The notes under the pieces are model-generated. The model made no database searches and was not told where the DNA came from. It worked only from the letters and a program-made list of their open reading frames with translations. This document shows positions 42,870-53,644 of a stretch of DNA of 64,000 nt, one piece after another. The translations under genes were made by a program, and so were the position numbers. The stretch spans positions 85,170,593 through 85,234,592 of the forward strand of contig OY720639.1 of NCBI GenBank assembly GCA_963169105.1. The letters run 5' to 3'. Origin of the DNA: Ceriagrion tenellum (Eukaryota; Arthropoda; Insecta; Odonata; Coenagrionidae). Numbering within the stretch: the stretch's first letter is position 1; the number at the start of each line of letters is the position of its first letter.

Positions 42870-43090
42870 AATTTAATAAACATTTTGAATGCATAGAGTA
42901 AAATTTGTTTTTTCACAATGAATTTAATGACTTGGGACTATGATTTCGACGATTAACGTCATCATTAGGTGACGACGATTGACGACATCATCAGATGATG
43001 ATGACGTTAACCGTAGAAACCATGGTCGTAAGTTATTAAATTCATAGTGGAAAAACAAAGGTTACTCTATTCATTCAAAAAGAGATGTAC
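42870..43090. mobile_element. Penelope-type palindrome
   Basis: Inverted arms of roughly 95 bp (42870-42968 and 42995-43090) share AATTTAATGACTT/AAGTTATTAAATT and TTTTGAATGCATAGAGTA/mirror. Only about 26 bp lie between. Each arm contains a hammerhead-like core in mirror orientation. Confidence 0.6.
42936..42970 (-). ncRNA. Hammerhead-ribozyme-like motif 5
   Basis: Minus strand: CTAATGA (42962-42968; consensus CTGATGA, one change), 4-bp stem II GACG/CGTC with loop TTAAT, GAAA (42944-42947), then TCATAGTC with cleavage after GTC. The mirror copy on the plus strand (42992-43026) reads CAGATGATGATGACG, CCGTAGAAACCATGGTC, with a perfect ACC-AT-GGT stem III but an altered core. Confidence 0.4.
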
Positions 43091-43502
43091 AATGACAAAT
43101 AAAAGGTGAATAATTAACTTCGAGCGGTAAAAATATATCAGCGATAAGTTGTACATCGCTGTTGAAACTGACGCATATACGCTAGAATTTTTGCAGTCAT
43201 TTGCAACAAATAACTTTTTTCAAATCAGAGGAAAGGGTGTATTGCTGTTTTAACCATTCAATGCCCTTGGGGAATTATGACCGACTCTCCTTTGATTTCG
43301 TAACCACTTTCTGAGGCAAACTTCAAACGTACAATCGTCTGAAATTACAAGAAAGTGACAGACAATGAAGATAGGGAACAAATATTTGCGACGGGCATTT
43401 GCGAGAAGGGACCTGATGCTCATTAATCTGAAATGTAAAGAAGGTAACGTGCGGCTTCCTGCATACCAGTAAAATTTTTTTTCGCCCAGTTTTAATTGTT
43501 GT

Positions 43503-43796
43503 ATACGAGGTGTGTTCAAAAAATACCCGGAATATTTCAATTTCGCGCGTTTGGAGAGTCCGATTGTCAAAAAAAAAATTTTATTGTGTTGGTATACATG
43601 CCCCTGAAGTATGACACAATTTTCAGCTGTATTCATTGTTTACTTTATCTGTGGCAACCGCTAAGGTTAGACGTGTTTTCATGAGCTCGGCGATTTTCGA
43701 TTGTTAAAAAAAATGGATCAAAGAATTTGTATTAAGAAATTTGTACTAAACAGACAGTCAGACAGACAAGAAAGCGAGTCAATAAGAACGTGGTAA
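43503..43796 (+). mobile_element. Mariner-like element 5' end
   Basis: TACGAGGTGTGTTCAAAAAA (from 43505) is a mariner-type inverted terminal repeat next to TA. About 200 bp later a frame starts at 43713 and reads MDQRICIKKF, like the first residues of mariner transposases, then drifts to a stop at 43796 after 27 codons. No helix-turn-helix or DDD domain follows and no right terminus is found. Confidence 0.6.
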
Positions 43797-44640
43797 AATT
43801 AATCTGGTTCACATCCCATAAATGACACTAACTCTAAAAGGGAGGTCCAGAGATGAGTCCTCGTCAAGTGACGAATATGTAAAAATATGTATACACCTAT
43901 CAACGACCACTTCTATTTTTATCGGACAGGCCCAATTTTCTCTCGTGCGCGCCCGGGACGCATCGTTCCCGAGGTAATGGAGTTGTCAACCCACCGTCAC
44001 TTCAAAATGCTCTCGACGAAACGTAAAAAACCCTTTTGAACTTGCTTGCATCGGGGTTAATTGAACAACTCCGCCCTGCGTACGAAAAGGAACGTGTTCA
44101 TTACAGGTTCGGGCGCAAAGGAGAGAGCTTTTTCCGCCATCGTCGGGAAAATTGGGCCGCGACCGCTCTCGCTCCTTCGCCGCACACCTACGTGAGCGAT
44201 ACCCCAGAGATGGAGGAAAATTCACACCGAGCCCGAATGCCAGTCAATCTGAGAAACGGAATGAAATCCATCCTTCAAATGAGGCGAAAGCGCTCGCCGT
44301 TAAGAGAGAGAGAAGGCCTGTAGGTCAAAAGGTCAAACGAGCGAAAGAAAAGCAAGCATTTTACTCTTTTCGCGTTAATTCGCTTATGGAGAGGTGTCCC
44401 TACGCAATAAATACGGATATAACCGGCACAGGTAAATGTATTTTGGTGCCTTTTACACCTCTCTGGAGTTTTAATCGTCATTGGCACGTGGGAAGAAGAA
44501 AATTTCTTTCGACATTTTACTTATTAATTTTCAACATGCTGCCCAAATACCCAGTAGCGTAGCTACAGTTAGCCCTAGGCGGTCTGTCAGTCAGTACACT
44601 TTCATTTGGGAAATACAAATACGATTCACACTGGTATTAC
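43797..44640. other. No recognised gene; overlapping frames near 44000-44560
   Basis: Frames of 79, 95 and 136 codons overlap on both strands and show no motif. A GC-rich patch (43935-44200) may be single-copy DNA. Confidence 0.4.
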
Positions 44641-44649
44641 TAATTTTCA

Positions 44650-44860
44650 GTTCCATAATTAAAATACAAAGAGGCATACATTCATTTCACTCACTTTTTT
44701 CAGCATAATCCTCAAGGAAACCAGTTGACATAATGTTTAAAAATTTAGGCCAATTATTAGGCGATATTACTTTTTCCCAATTCCATAAATTAAAATAAAA
44801 ATGTATTTCACTAACTTTTTTCAGTATAATTCTCAAGAAATTTATCAACATTTATTTTGT
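44650..44860. repeat. Diverged tandem pair, ~130-bp period
   Basis: CCATAATTAAAATAC...ATTTCACTCACTTTTTTCAG at 44652-44704 recurs as CCATAAATTAAAATAA...ATTTCACTAACTTTTTTCAG at 44782-44824, followed in both by TAAT(C/T)CTCAAG(G)AAA. Confidence 0.65.
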
Positions 44861-44869
44861 ATGTAAGCA

Positions 44870-46085
44870 GCCATAAATTCTACTTCATTTGATTGTGATA
44901 CTTAGAGGCATTACGGATATATTCACTGTTCTAAATAATTGTCCAAAAATTTGTGAAGCAAAAAATGTCACCCGGGAGGCAGAACCCCCATCCACCACCG
45001 ATAATTACATCACCGCTTACATCAAAGGGATCACTGGGATGTTTAAGGATGTGATGGACGGAAGGACATTAGGCAGTCAGAAGAGGTGAAGATGATACAA
45101 AGGATGGAAATTTTGTAAAACTAGGGATGGTAGGAGTAATCACCTCATGGATCTCCATTACTCAATTTGTATACACAACACGGAGGTGCTCATCCTTCTG
45201 CTGCAGCGCTAGCGCAAAATAATTACCAAACGAGGCCGCTGTTAAAGAGTCAAAAAGGGTGATTTATCATGGTTTAGATTCCTTTATTCGTCTCGTTTCC
45301 AATCAAGGCCTTCGTAAACATTTGGCCGTCTGGAGATGATTACGCGGAAAAACGACAGGGCGCTACGAGTCATCCGTCACGCCGGCTCGGACGCGTACAG
45401 AAGCGCTGCATCGGGAACTGGGCGTACTACGTGCAGCGAGGGAAGGACGCTCGAAGACTCAAGCGGGTATTTCGTCCGTTGCTTCATCGTTTTATCACAT
45501 TAAAATTAATAGAACCATAACCCGAGAACTTCCACTAAAAGTTCTAAAATATAGAATGTCTGGACAGTTCCTTTCATATGCTATAAACATCTTAATTCTG
45601 ATGGATTAACTCGGGCTGACGCCAAAGCAGCCAAGGAGATTTCACGTCTCAAATATACTGATCTCGTCAAATAAAATATGTAACAGGACGTACCATAGTT
45701 CAACTTAAACTGCTAAATTGCTATCAATAGTTATACTTATCCTCAAAGGTCATACATTGACGTCATTAATTAGAAGAAAAATCCCAAGACCCGAAATCGT
45801 CAGCGGTTCTTAGAAAATTCCGAATAACCCTTTGTAATTGTAATCTACGCGCAGCCATACAATCATCGAAAATCCACCTACTCTTTGAGAAAATTGCAAG
45901 CCTTCGTAACATTTCTCCCTCGCAAAATGACTGGTAAAACGCTGGTCTGTAAATGAAAACTGGAAACGAAACGAAGTCTTCGAAACTCTTGCAAGAAAAT
46001 TTACATTAACTCTTCGCTAAATTTTGAAAATAGCCATATTGTGAACGTCACCATCCTATGCCATATTTCCATAAAATTGATCTAA
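44870..46085. other. No recognisable gene
   Basis: No family motif. A GC-rich section at 45330-45470 is unlike its neighbours but has no open frame worth naming. Confidence 0.45.
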
Positions 46086-46094
46086 AATAATATC

Positions 46095-46460
46095 GAAAAA
46101 AGTTGGTGACTTCCACAAGTTATTTAAAAGCTACCGACCGGCTTTGGCTGTCAAGCCATCATCAAGTACCAAATCTCTAATGTCACTCTGTCACATTATA
46201 TATGTTTCAGAGGATCATGGGAAACACTCAGTTGGAGGGGGGGAGCACAATTGTCGGTGGAACAAGGTGAAGGTGAGATGTTTGATGAATCATGCGGTAC
46301 TGAAGAAAATTTAAAGATACTGGGAGGGTGTTCATGAGTGTTTTCCATGATCCTCTGAAGCATATACTAGAATAACTGACATCAGAGATTTTGTGCCTGA
46401 TGCTGGCTTGACAGTCGAAATCGGTCGGTAACTTTTAAATAAACTGTGGAAGCCACAAAC
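46095..46460. mobile_element. Penelope-type palindrome, 365 bp
   Basis: Inverted arms at 46095-46235 and 46330-46460 share TTAAAAG or CTTTTAAAT, CGACCGGCTTTGGCTGTCA against TGACAGTCGAAATCGGTCGG, and GAGGATCATGGGAAACACTC. Loop about 95 bp. Each arm has a hammerhead-like core in mirror orientation. Confidence 0.6.
46393..46430 (+). ncRNA. Hammerhead-ribozyme-like motif 6
   Basis: CTGATGC (46397-46403; last core A changed to C), 4-bp stem II GGCT/AGTC with one G-T wobble and loop TGAC (46405-46416), exact GAAA (46417-46420), a minimal stem III around TCGG, cleavage expected after C46426. The mirror copy on the minus strand has TTGATGA and a perfect GGCT/AGCC stem II, but its GAAA is altered. 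Confidence 0.4.
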
Positions 46461-46829
46461 TCTTTCTTGATCATTGGTCAAATATCATTGCTGAGTGGGC
46501 TAGATTCTACTAGCCGACTAATAAACTGTCTGGCGATTTTTTCCTGAAATATCCATGAACACGTAACCAAAATACTTGCTTTTTATACAAGTAAAACTTA
46601 GCATAAATACTCTGCTAGGATCAATTAACACAAAAATGCAACAACTTGGTGACATGCATCCTATTCACAGTATTATTTTTGTGATAGCAGACGATCGAGG
46701 GAGTAGCACAAATAACGAGTATCTCCAAAGGAGTGCCAATTTCCCCAACGGATATTTCAGTACTGAGATTCCAATTTTAAATGTGATATTTAGAAATGAT
46801 ATCTTATAAGGTACTAATTTAGACGGACA

Positions 46830-47115
46830 TAACATTAGAAATAATGAAGTGTACAGAAGAGTAGAAGAGTGAAGGACCACAAGGAACACCATACAGAAAA
46901 GATGAACAAGATGGTTTGGACACACCCTGATACACGCTGGGTTTGTGAAGAATATAATCAAAGGTAAAATAGGGGGAAAGTCCCCAGAGGAAGATCCAAG
47001 GATATGTTCAAGGAACAAATAAAGAAGAAAGTACATAGGAAGAGATATCAGGAGGTAAGGGAATGAAAATGAAGGGCTGCAGTCAACCAATCTTAGGATT
47101 GAACGACCTATGATG
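46830..47115 (+). mobile_element. LINE ORF2 tail, plus-strand copy
   Basis: Broken frames encode a DTRWVCEEYNQR stretch, then GKVPRGRSKDMFKEQIKKKV and AAVNQS near 47085, matching the C-terminal GKVxGxxPRGRPRxxF...AAANQS tail of endonuclease-RT LINEs. It shares GTCAACCAATCTTAGGATTG with 17046-17070 (inverted). A TTCAATCCTAAGAT stub of the same sequence lies at 63986-64000. Confidence 0.65.
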
Positions 47116-48540
47116 ATGAAGGTACAAATTCCGGCGTAACTCGGTGTAAATCCGTATTCAATGGAAAACGGCATACTATGCTGAAACCTGGATCGGTGAG
47201 AGAAAATAAACTGAGGAATAAGACTAAGCCACCTTTATCATTGTGATGAAATGAAATCTTTATTGTGATAATTACTGGGAGAATTCCCCTCCGCCACCGG
47301 TTAGGGTCTATAGGAATCCTACACCTTCATACAGCATTTGCGCTTGAAAAGAGAATCCTGGAATTTTAGTAACGCATTAAGGCCCAGTTTCATGATCTCG
47401 GGTTGTATTATTCTTCGATACGATAAACGAAGCTTATGTGTCCCGACATCGATAATTCACCCGTCCATTAACCGACAGACTGACGTTGTATAGTAAACCT
47501 TTCATCATTGTCAGCGTCCAATGAAAATCATCACTGGGTTTACGTGAGCCAGGCGTTAGCAAACAGGACCTTAATGTCAAATGGGCAGGATAATGAGCCA
47601 TTGGAGGCTTCCGTTCAAATTTTTCATTTAATAAAGTTGACGGATTCCATACGCCGAAAACAGCTCCCTAGACGCATCATGTGTAAATAGGAATCTACGA
47701 CACTTTCGGTGGTTCATGCCTGGAAATTTGGAAGAAGTGTTGCACCTGATGATGGCTACTTGTCAGTTAAAACACATGTTGTAAGAGCTGGAATTAAAGT
47801 ACACAGTACGATATTCTCTGTGTACCATTTACAATAATGCTCTTCAATATCTAGCCTAGCGAGGTGGAATTTTTTCGTAAAGTTATTTCATTCTTCCGTG
47901 ATTACCTAAGTAATAATAACACACCCAAATAACTGAAGAGGAAATCAAAATCCAGTAACTAGCAAGACGAGTATCCGATAAGGTCTAATGCACTCGCTGC
48001 GAATGATAGTACGTTCACTCTACGCCCCGATTTCTCATTTTAAGCAGCCTTTCACGAAGACCCCATTCTCGTAAGCCAACAGACGGATTAGTAATGCGAA
48101 GTGGACTGTATAAATGCCTCCCACGACGGGGAGTTTGGTTCAATAAATATGATTAATAGGATTAAAATGGCGTTCGGGGCTCATCTGAGATCTCGTGTGG
48201 AAACCTATTACATCCTCCCTCATAATAGGGAAGGGCCAATATTAACGCCGTTTTCATCACCACTCCGTGATCTCAAATCCTGAAAAAAAACCCTCCGCAT
48301 TGTGAGAACATCATTAGTGCTAACGATCCGAGCGCTAATGCAGCAGCGCAACGCCGGAGCCATTATTAGCTTAACAATGGGCTAAGGCTCGTTACTCTCC
48401 CCAGCGGGGTAGCAATACTTGAGCGGTTGTATAGAAATTTCCTCTGAAGTATGGACTATAAACTACAGTAAAACATATAAAGCGGGAAACTTTGTGCTCC
48501 AATGTTTCGTAATGTTTCACGTAAGAAGAGAAAGTAAACC
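47116..48540. other. No recognised gene; ribozyme-like relic near 47745-47790
   Basis: CCTGATGATGGCTACTTGTC and then AGTTAAAACACATGTTG at 47745-47782 resembles a hammerhead core with GAAA mutated to TAAA, plus an AACA/TGTT stem III. No inverted partner seen. No coding motif in the rest. Confidence 0.35.
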
Positions 48541-48634
48541 AAATAAAGGCAAAACCATTGAGGTGGATAGAGAGGGCATTACGTCATCAAACTAAAGCTA
48601 AACTGACAACCGAATAAACACCCATATGGTTTCA

Positions 48635-48925
48635 GATAGTTTAAGCGAAATATCATTTCACCTAGAAATCAATGAAATTGGTCTCGTTTTAAAGAAAAAT
48701 ATCTCGCCCCTCCAAAAATACCAAAATAACAGACCCATACAGAACTACTTTCCGAGATTTTATGCAAAAATACTACCCTTTTACAAGGGAAATGGTACGT
48801 GTATGCACTCCTGAGAGATTTTATTTAAAATATGAGGAATTACTAACACCTAGATGTCGTCAAAAAACTAACAGAGCGTAGTTTGTATGTTTTCTCGACT
48901 ATTTTTGACAATAAATTATATTTCT
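48635..48925 (+). mobile_element. TTAA-type MITE, copy 6a (partial)
   Basis: GATAGTTTAAGCGAAATATC starts the family, which runs to GACAATAAATTATATTTC at about 48920 and is then replaced by unrelated DNA. About the left half is present. Its mirror image is copy 6b. Confidence 0.7.
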
Positions 48926-49362
48926 TTGAAGGCTTCCGCGACTCATAAACTTGTTAATATTGTTCTTTTCAGGTATTCTCGTCGCGTGTTTAGTTTTTCT
49001 GACAACACTTTAGACTTCTGACAACAGTTTCTCCCCTCTTCCTGGGGGAGTCTTCGGGTCCGTTGGACATTTCGTAATTATTGTTATTATTTATTTCCCG
49101 TTGTTATGTATTTTGGTTGCTAGTTCATCTAGGACCATAGGGTGTCTCCATTGCCCGCTCCACGCTGTGGTTTGACCACTCTCTCCCAGGTTGAGGCAAG
49201 TGGGTATCCATCCTCCCGATTGAAATTTGATGGATACTTAACCTGTTCTACTGCTTCCAGGAAGAGGGGGAGAAACTGTTGTCAGAAAAACTAAACACGC
49301 GACGAGAATACCTGAAAAGAGCAATATTAACAAGTATATGAGTCGCGGAAGCCTTCAAAGAA

Positions 49363-49649
49363 ATATAATTTATTGTCAAAAATATTCGAGAAAACATACC
49401 AACTACGCTCTGTTAGTTTTTTGACGACATCTAGGTGTTAGTGATTCCTCATATTTTAAATAAAAGCTCTCAGGAGTGCATACACGTACCATTTCCCTTT
49501 TAAAAGGGTAGTATTTTTGCATAAAACCTCGGAAAGTAGTTCTGTATGGGGCTGTTATTTTGGTATTTTTGGAGGGGTGAGACATTTTTCTTTAAAACGA
49601 GACCAATTTCATTGATTTCTAGGTGAAATGATATTTCGCTTAAACTATC
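49363..49649 (-). mobile_element. TTAA-type MITE, copy 6b (partial, mirror)
   Basis: The inverted counterpart of 48635-48925 in the right arm of the palindrome, ending CGCTTAAACTATC at 49649. A further fragment (ATTGTCACCGCAGAG at about 49826-49840) lies just beyond the third copy of the inner repeat, suggesting that the MITE interior was once continuous there. Confidence 0.65.
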
Positions 49650-49743
49650 TGAAACCATATGGGTGTTTATTCGGTTGTCAGTTTAGCTTTAGTTTGATGA
49701 CGTAATGCCCTCTCCATCCACCTCGATGGTTTTGCCTTTATTT

Positions 49744-49815
49744 GAGGAAGAGGGGAGAAACTGTTGTCAGAAAAACTAATCACGCGACGAGAATACCTGA
49801 AAAGAGCAATATTAA
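49744..49815 (+). repeat. Third copy of palindrome inner segment
   Basis: GAGGAAGAGGGGAGAAACTG, then GTCAGAAAAACTAATCACGC, then GAATACCTGAAAAGAGC. The same sequence stands at 49258-49330 in direct orientation and near 48955-49045 inverted. Confidence 0.85.
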
Positions 49816-49859
49816 TACATTATATTGTCACCGCAGAGAATTTTTCCGGGTCACCTCTT

Positions 49860-50540
49860 CTTTTGCACCGTATAGGGAGATTTATTTCCAAGACAAATTA
49901 GAACTGCTAAAATTTTTAATTATGATAACGCATCTGAACACCCAGTCGTATTCTTTCATTGATCGCAACAGGCGTTCTCATCACGCCATTTGTTTACACA
50001 GAAAAGCTTTCACTCGGTACACATATTACGATTTTCAAGTCCGGAGATGGTGCTGACGGAGACGAATCTCGAGGGGCGGGGGGGGGGGGAAGAGGGAGCG
50101 TACGGTAAAGCGGTTAAGGAGAACGTAACAAGCGGAGTTAATCCTCTCACGTCATAGTGAGGAAATCACGTCTCCCCCATTAAAAGTTGTAATGGAAGGT
50201 ACGCCAAAGGGCACTAAAACAGGCGATGTGACCCTCACGACAAAAGGAGGGACAAACGGGAAGGTGAACCATAAAAGAGAGCGCATATACTCTCGTAAGA
50301 GATGGAAAGACACGTGTACCCTATGTGCGCTGAAACAATTCTCGAAGCGTTCGCACTTTGTATTATGAATTCGTAAACACTTACCCAAATTTACGATTCG
50401 GTCGCTGAGCTATGGAGCGTTCCACATTAAGCAGACTGAATGAGGCTTATGGAAAACGCTGTTGCGAAAGGACTCGGGGTCCTTGAGCTCACCTCTACGC
50501 CACGGGGGCAATTATTTCCGATACCTTCAGAATTGCAGGA
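49860..50540. other. No recognised gene; G-run at 50079-50090
   Basis: A poly-G tract (about 12 G) lies in a purine-rich patch. No coding motif. Confidence 0.45.
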
Positions 50541-50687
50541 ATTTAATTTAGGGGGTAATATTTCGACTTCAGTTGATTTTCAAGTATAACTTAGCCTTAC
50601 GTTCCATAGATTTTGACCAATTTGTAGGTATGCGTAGTTATTCTAGAGGATTGGTCTTATTTATATAAATAAATCCAAACACCTCTA

Positions 50688-50730
50688 TAAGCCAGCGTTT
50701 CACAGATCAATTTCTGCATCCTCAAGGGTA
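50688..50730 (-). ncRNA. Hammerhead-ribozyme-like motif 7 (weak)
   Basis: Minus strand: CTTGAGGA (50719-50726; CTGAGGA with an extra T), stem II CAGA/TCTG around ATTGA, GAAA (50698-50701) followed by CGCTGG. No inverted partner is clear. A relic at best. Confidence 0.3.
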
Positions 50731-50739
50731 TTGCACAAC

Positions 50740-52185
50740 AAATATAATAACATTTTATTAAACTTACAAGTGATCTACCATTTTAACAACTTTGAAGACA
50801 TTTTAAAACAATTTTTCCCTAGAGATAGATAGCAAGCTGAGTTTAACATATTAAATAGGTGGTAACAGTTTAAATTGTTGCTATACATGAAGATCGACAA
50901 CATACAAATTTATTTTTCATAAAATAAATAAATACCAAAGAATGGTGATTGGTATTCTAAAACTTTAAAAAATGTAAAATATTTAATAATGAAAATTCCA
51001 ACAATATAGTGCCGATGATATTATGGCATCATGAGTACAACAAAATCACAATTGAACATGATATTTTTCATCCGGAAATATTAGGTTTTGTAAATGGTAA
51101 ATATGATTAGTATACCATTTACCTTATTTCTTCGAGTTTCATGATCCTACGAGATATTTCTAGCACAATATTGAAGATGTAGGAGCTCAGATTTTCAGGT
51201 TTAGAAAGAACCTGCAAAAGCCTTCGAAAGAGGATAAAATTTTGAAATATGCCGGCCGATCTCTCTTTCAACATAACAGATATAACAACAGCAGAGTCAC
51301 TTTTACACATGATGTTGCTTAGCAGGAAAAAATAGTACTTATGCATTGAAAATCTTAACGAATGAAATCAGTCCTGATCATTATCAAATTATGAAATTAG
51401 TGCCCCGAAAAATATACATCGAAAATCGACCCAAACAGCAAAGAAACTCGTTAAGATTATCTCGTCATTCAGCGCGCCAGCGAGTTTGCGACAATATACA
51501 TTTCCGTTCATGTAAGGCTTCAAAGGTAATTGATATAACTGGTCATTTGCCAGTTTGAGCCTACTATTTGCTACCACAGCATAACGCCATATTTTCCCTA
51601 TAGATCTTTCATTTTTCCCAGAATTTTCATGTCATATTACGTATAAACGAAAGAAGCAATTATTTCTGCATTTTCAAGAGAAGTTAGCATTTCGGAAGTC
51701 CAATTGATCTCAAAAAGGGGCTTGTTAGGAAATACGCCACTCCGTACAGCAATCGAATTTTTTAAATTGCATGTAGAGTAATTTCACTTTCAACGCTAGA
51801 GCACTCAAAAACTCACGATCTTCCGGGCCATACTCTACTAAAAAATAACCCTTCGTGTTGCAATTATGGTTTTAAAACTGATTTTCCTTTACTCCGTAAT
51901 GTTTCTTCAGAACGTTTATCACTCACAGAGAAATTGTCCAATAGCATCGGGCTAATCGCTCCACGAATCGCTCGACGAATCCAACAAGGAAAAGGACATA
52001 ACTGGTTGCGTAAACTTTCACAGTGATTAGAATTCATATCCCTCCACAACAATAAATTCTAGGAACGTTAAGGCAAATGAGGCGACCCGTCATAAGATTA
52101 CAAATTAAAACGACGATCAATTTCCAAGCTATCCGGGATTAGCCACGGAGATCCACTTATACGGAATCACCCGCAATGCACACAT
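50740..52185. other. No recognised gene
   Basis: A small hairpin AAATGGTA/TACCATTT lies at about 51093-51120. Frames below 76 codons, no motif. Confidence 0.45.
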
Positions 52186-52189
52186 GTGC

Positions 52190-52251
52190 GAATTTCCACA
52201 GAGAAAAAATCATCCCGGTCAAGGCGGATGATTTTTTCTCTGTGGAAATTC
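52190..52251. repeat. Perfect 26-bp hairpin
   Basis: Arms 52190-52215 and 52226-52251 are perfect reverse complements with a 10-nt loop (CGGTCAAGGC). The arms contain CACAGAGAAAAAATCATCC. No TIR-like target duplication and no second copy in the window. Confidence 0.9.
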
Positions 52252-52259
52252 CCGCGACA

Positions 52260-52915
52260 ATCAATCTCGACTCGCGTCGTAACGTTTTTATTTGCTTCCT
52301 TAAGCATGAAACATCACCTTGAATAGCACAAATTAATCCTCAGAATTCTATCGTGCTTAACTAAAACTTGCAAAGCGATGCCAAATTAATTTACTCTCCT
52401 GTAAAGTTTCTGTATCTAGCCTTCGTCCAGACAACTTCGTTGAGATCTCGAACGCAGTCGCTCAACTGCTCAGCAACATTTTTCATCGTAGTATTCTGTA
52501 TTTGAATTATACAAGCATGATGGAGGTGATAAGAAATTTCCGCTACGTCCAAATTATACTCCCCAAGAAAGAGTTATCTCATATTTCGTCAACCGCATCC
52601 TCTGGTTTGTCGAAATCGAGGAATCGCAAATCAAAATATCATTGATTGATTTTATCACCTGCAGAATCTACTCTGGCAGTCGGTTGAATCCCAATTAAAT
52701 GTTTGAAATATTTCATTTCGCAAATAGGCTGCAAATAAGTAAAGCATCGATGGTACAAAAATAAACGGATACAACTCAACACAACAGCACAAACATCAAA
52801 ATGCAATAGGAGGGAAAGATATTCATGCATTTACATAATGGAAGTGTAATCTATCCATATTTTAGCTACTACTCATACCATTTCTGTTTGAGGCTTTCGC
52901 AGCGCTGGATTGCAG
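52260..52915. other. No recognisable feature
   Basis: No family motif or repeat. The sequence preceding the next palindrome is not shared elsewhere. Confidence 0.5.
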
Positions 52916-52957
52916 TTCTCTCCACTGTTTTCGGGTTAGCTGCGTCAAGTTTTATTC

Positions 52958-53001
52958 AGATGACGTTTCGTGGCCTATGCTGGCCACATCTTCAGATCAG
53001 G
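52958..53001 (-). ncRNA. Hammerhead-ribozyme-like motif 8, minus arm
   Basis: Exact CTGAAGA (52989-52995), perfect 6-bp stem II GTGGCC/GGCCAC, exact GAAA followed by CGTC (GACGTTTC on the plus strand, 52962-52969). Mirror image of motif 9; all invariant core bases are present. Stem I is short. Confidence 0.5.
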
Positions 53002-53034
53002 TCTGAGGTCAGAGGTCTGAGGTCAGGTCTCAGA

Positions 53035-53080
53035 CCTGACCTGAAGATGTGGCCAGCATAGGCCACGAAACGTCATCTGA
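53035..53080 (+). ncRNA. Hammerhead-ribozyme-like motif 9, plus arm
   Basis: Exact CTGAAGA (53041-53047), stem II GTGGCC (53049-53054) with GGCCAC (53061-53066), exact GAAA (53067-53070), minimal stem III A-CG-T, cleavage expected after C53074. GAAACGTC with almost no stem III is the form associated with Penelope-like elements. Stem I pairing is only partial (CAGA with TCTG), and such minimal motifs may need a dimer to act. Confidence 0.5.
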
Positions 53081-53119
53081 ATAAAACTTGACGCAGCTAA
53101 CCCGAAAACAATGGAGTAA

Positions 53120-53550
53120 ACTACTACTCATACCACTTTAGGGCAAGATATTCCGAGAAAACGAAGGTATTTCAAGAGGACACGGAAATACACATACGTC
53201 ACGACTGGATTCTCATGGGTGAACGGTATCGCGCATTTCAAACAAATGTTTCCATCATGTATTGGTCAGTTAATCTATTGCTAACTGTGGTTAGGCAAAT
53301 AGGGTCGACTTTATTTAAGCAGATACGAGAATGCTGATCTGAGTTGATAAAACTGCAACGCTATCAAACTTATAGATGGGCAATTCTCTGTAAACTCGCA
53401 ATGGCCCATACAGACGATGTCCTGGCATATTATTTTAGCATTTTCGTAAAAATATAATACTATTGCTTGGGAAAGTAATTATTACTGTTGTTACATAAGA
53501 GGGCCGATTGAATTTATAGGAATTTTTCAAGTTGTTTGTGATTTTCCGAT
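53120..53550. other. No recognisable feature
   Basis: Nothing recognised. Confidence 0.5.
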
Positions 53551-53555
53551 AAAAC

Positions 53556-53640
53556 ATGACAGGGGACTGTTAGGTTCAACAAGGGACTGTTTTGAACGTG
53601 ACAGGGGACTGTTGGATGAGACAGAGGACTGTTTTATATA
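53556..53640. repeat. Short interspersed tandem repeat
   Basis: Four imperfect units of ~20-24 bp each containing GACAGGGGACTGTT or a variant. A fifth, isolated GCCAGGGGACTGTA occurs near 53985. Confidence 0.65.
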
Positions 53641-53644
53641 GACG

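Larger units (their letters stand above)
48541..49743. repeat. Giant palindrome with ~500-bp arms
   Basis: Left arm 48541-49045 and right arm 49257-49743 are near-identical inverted copies, with a 211-bp spacer. Matching landmarks include AAATAAAGGCAAAACCAT, ATTACGTCATCAAAC, CACCCATATGGTTTCAG, CACGCGACGAGAATACC and the outer part of MITE copy 6. Arm divergence is a few percent by eye. A third, direct copy of the inner 70 bp follows at 49744-49815. Confidence 0.85.
52921..53116. mobile_element. Penelope-type palindrome with paired ribozyme motifs
   Basis: Arms 52921-53006 and 53032-53116 are nearly perfect reverse complements (CGGGTTAGCTGCGTCAAG, TTTATTCAGATGACGTTTCG, TGGCCTATGCTGGCCACATC). 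The short spacer is an AGGTCTGAGGTC tandem. Each arm contains a full hammerhead-like core, one per strand. The high arm identity suggests a young or conversion-maintained copy. Confidence 0.75.
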
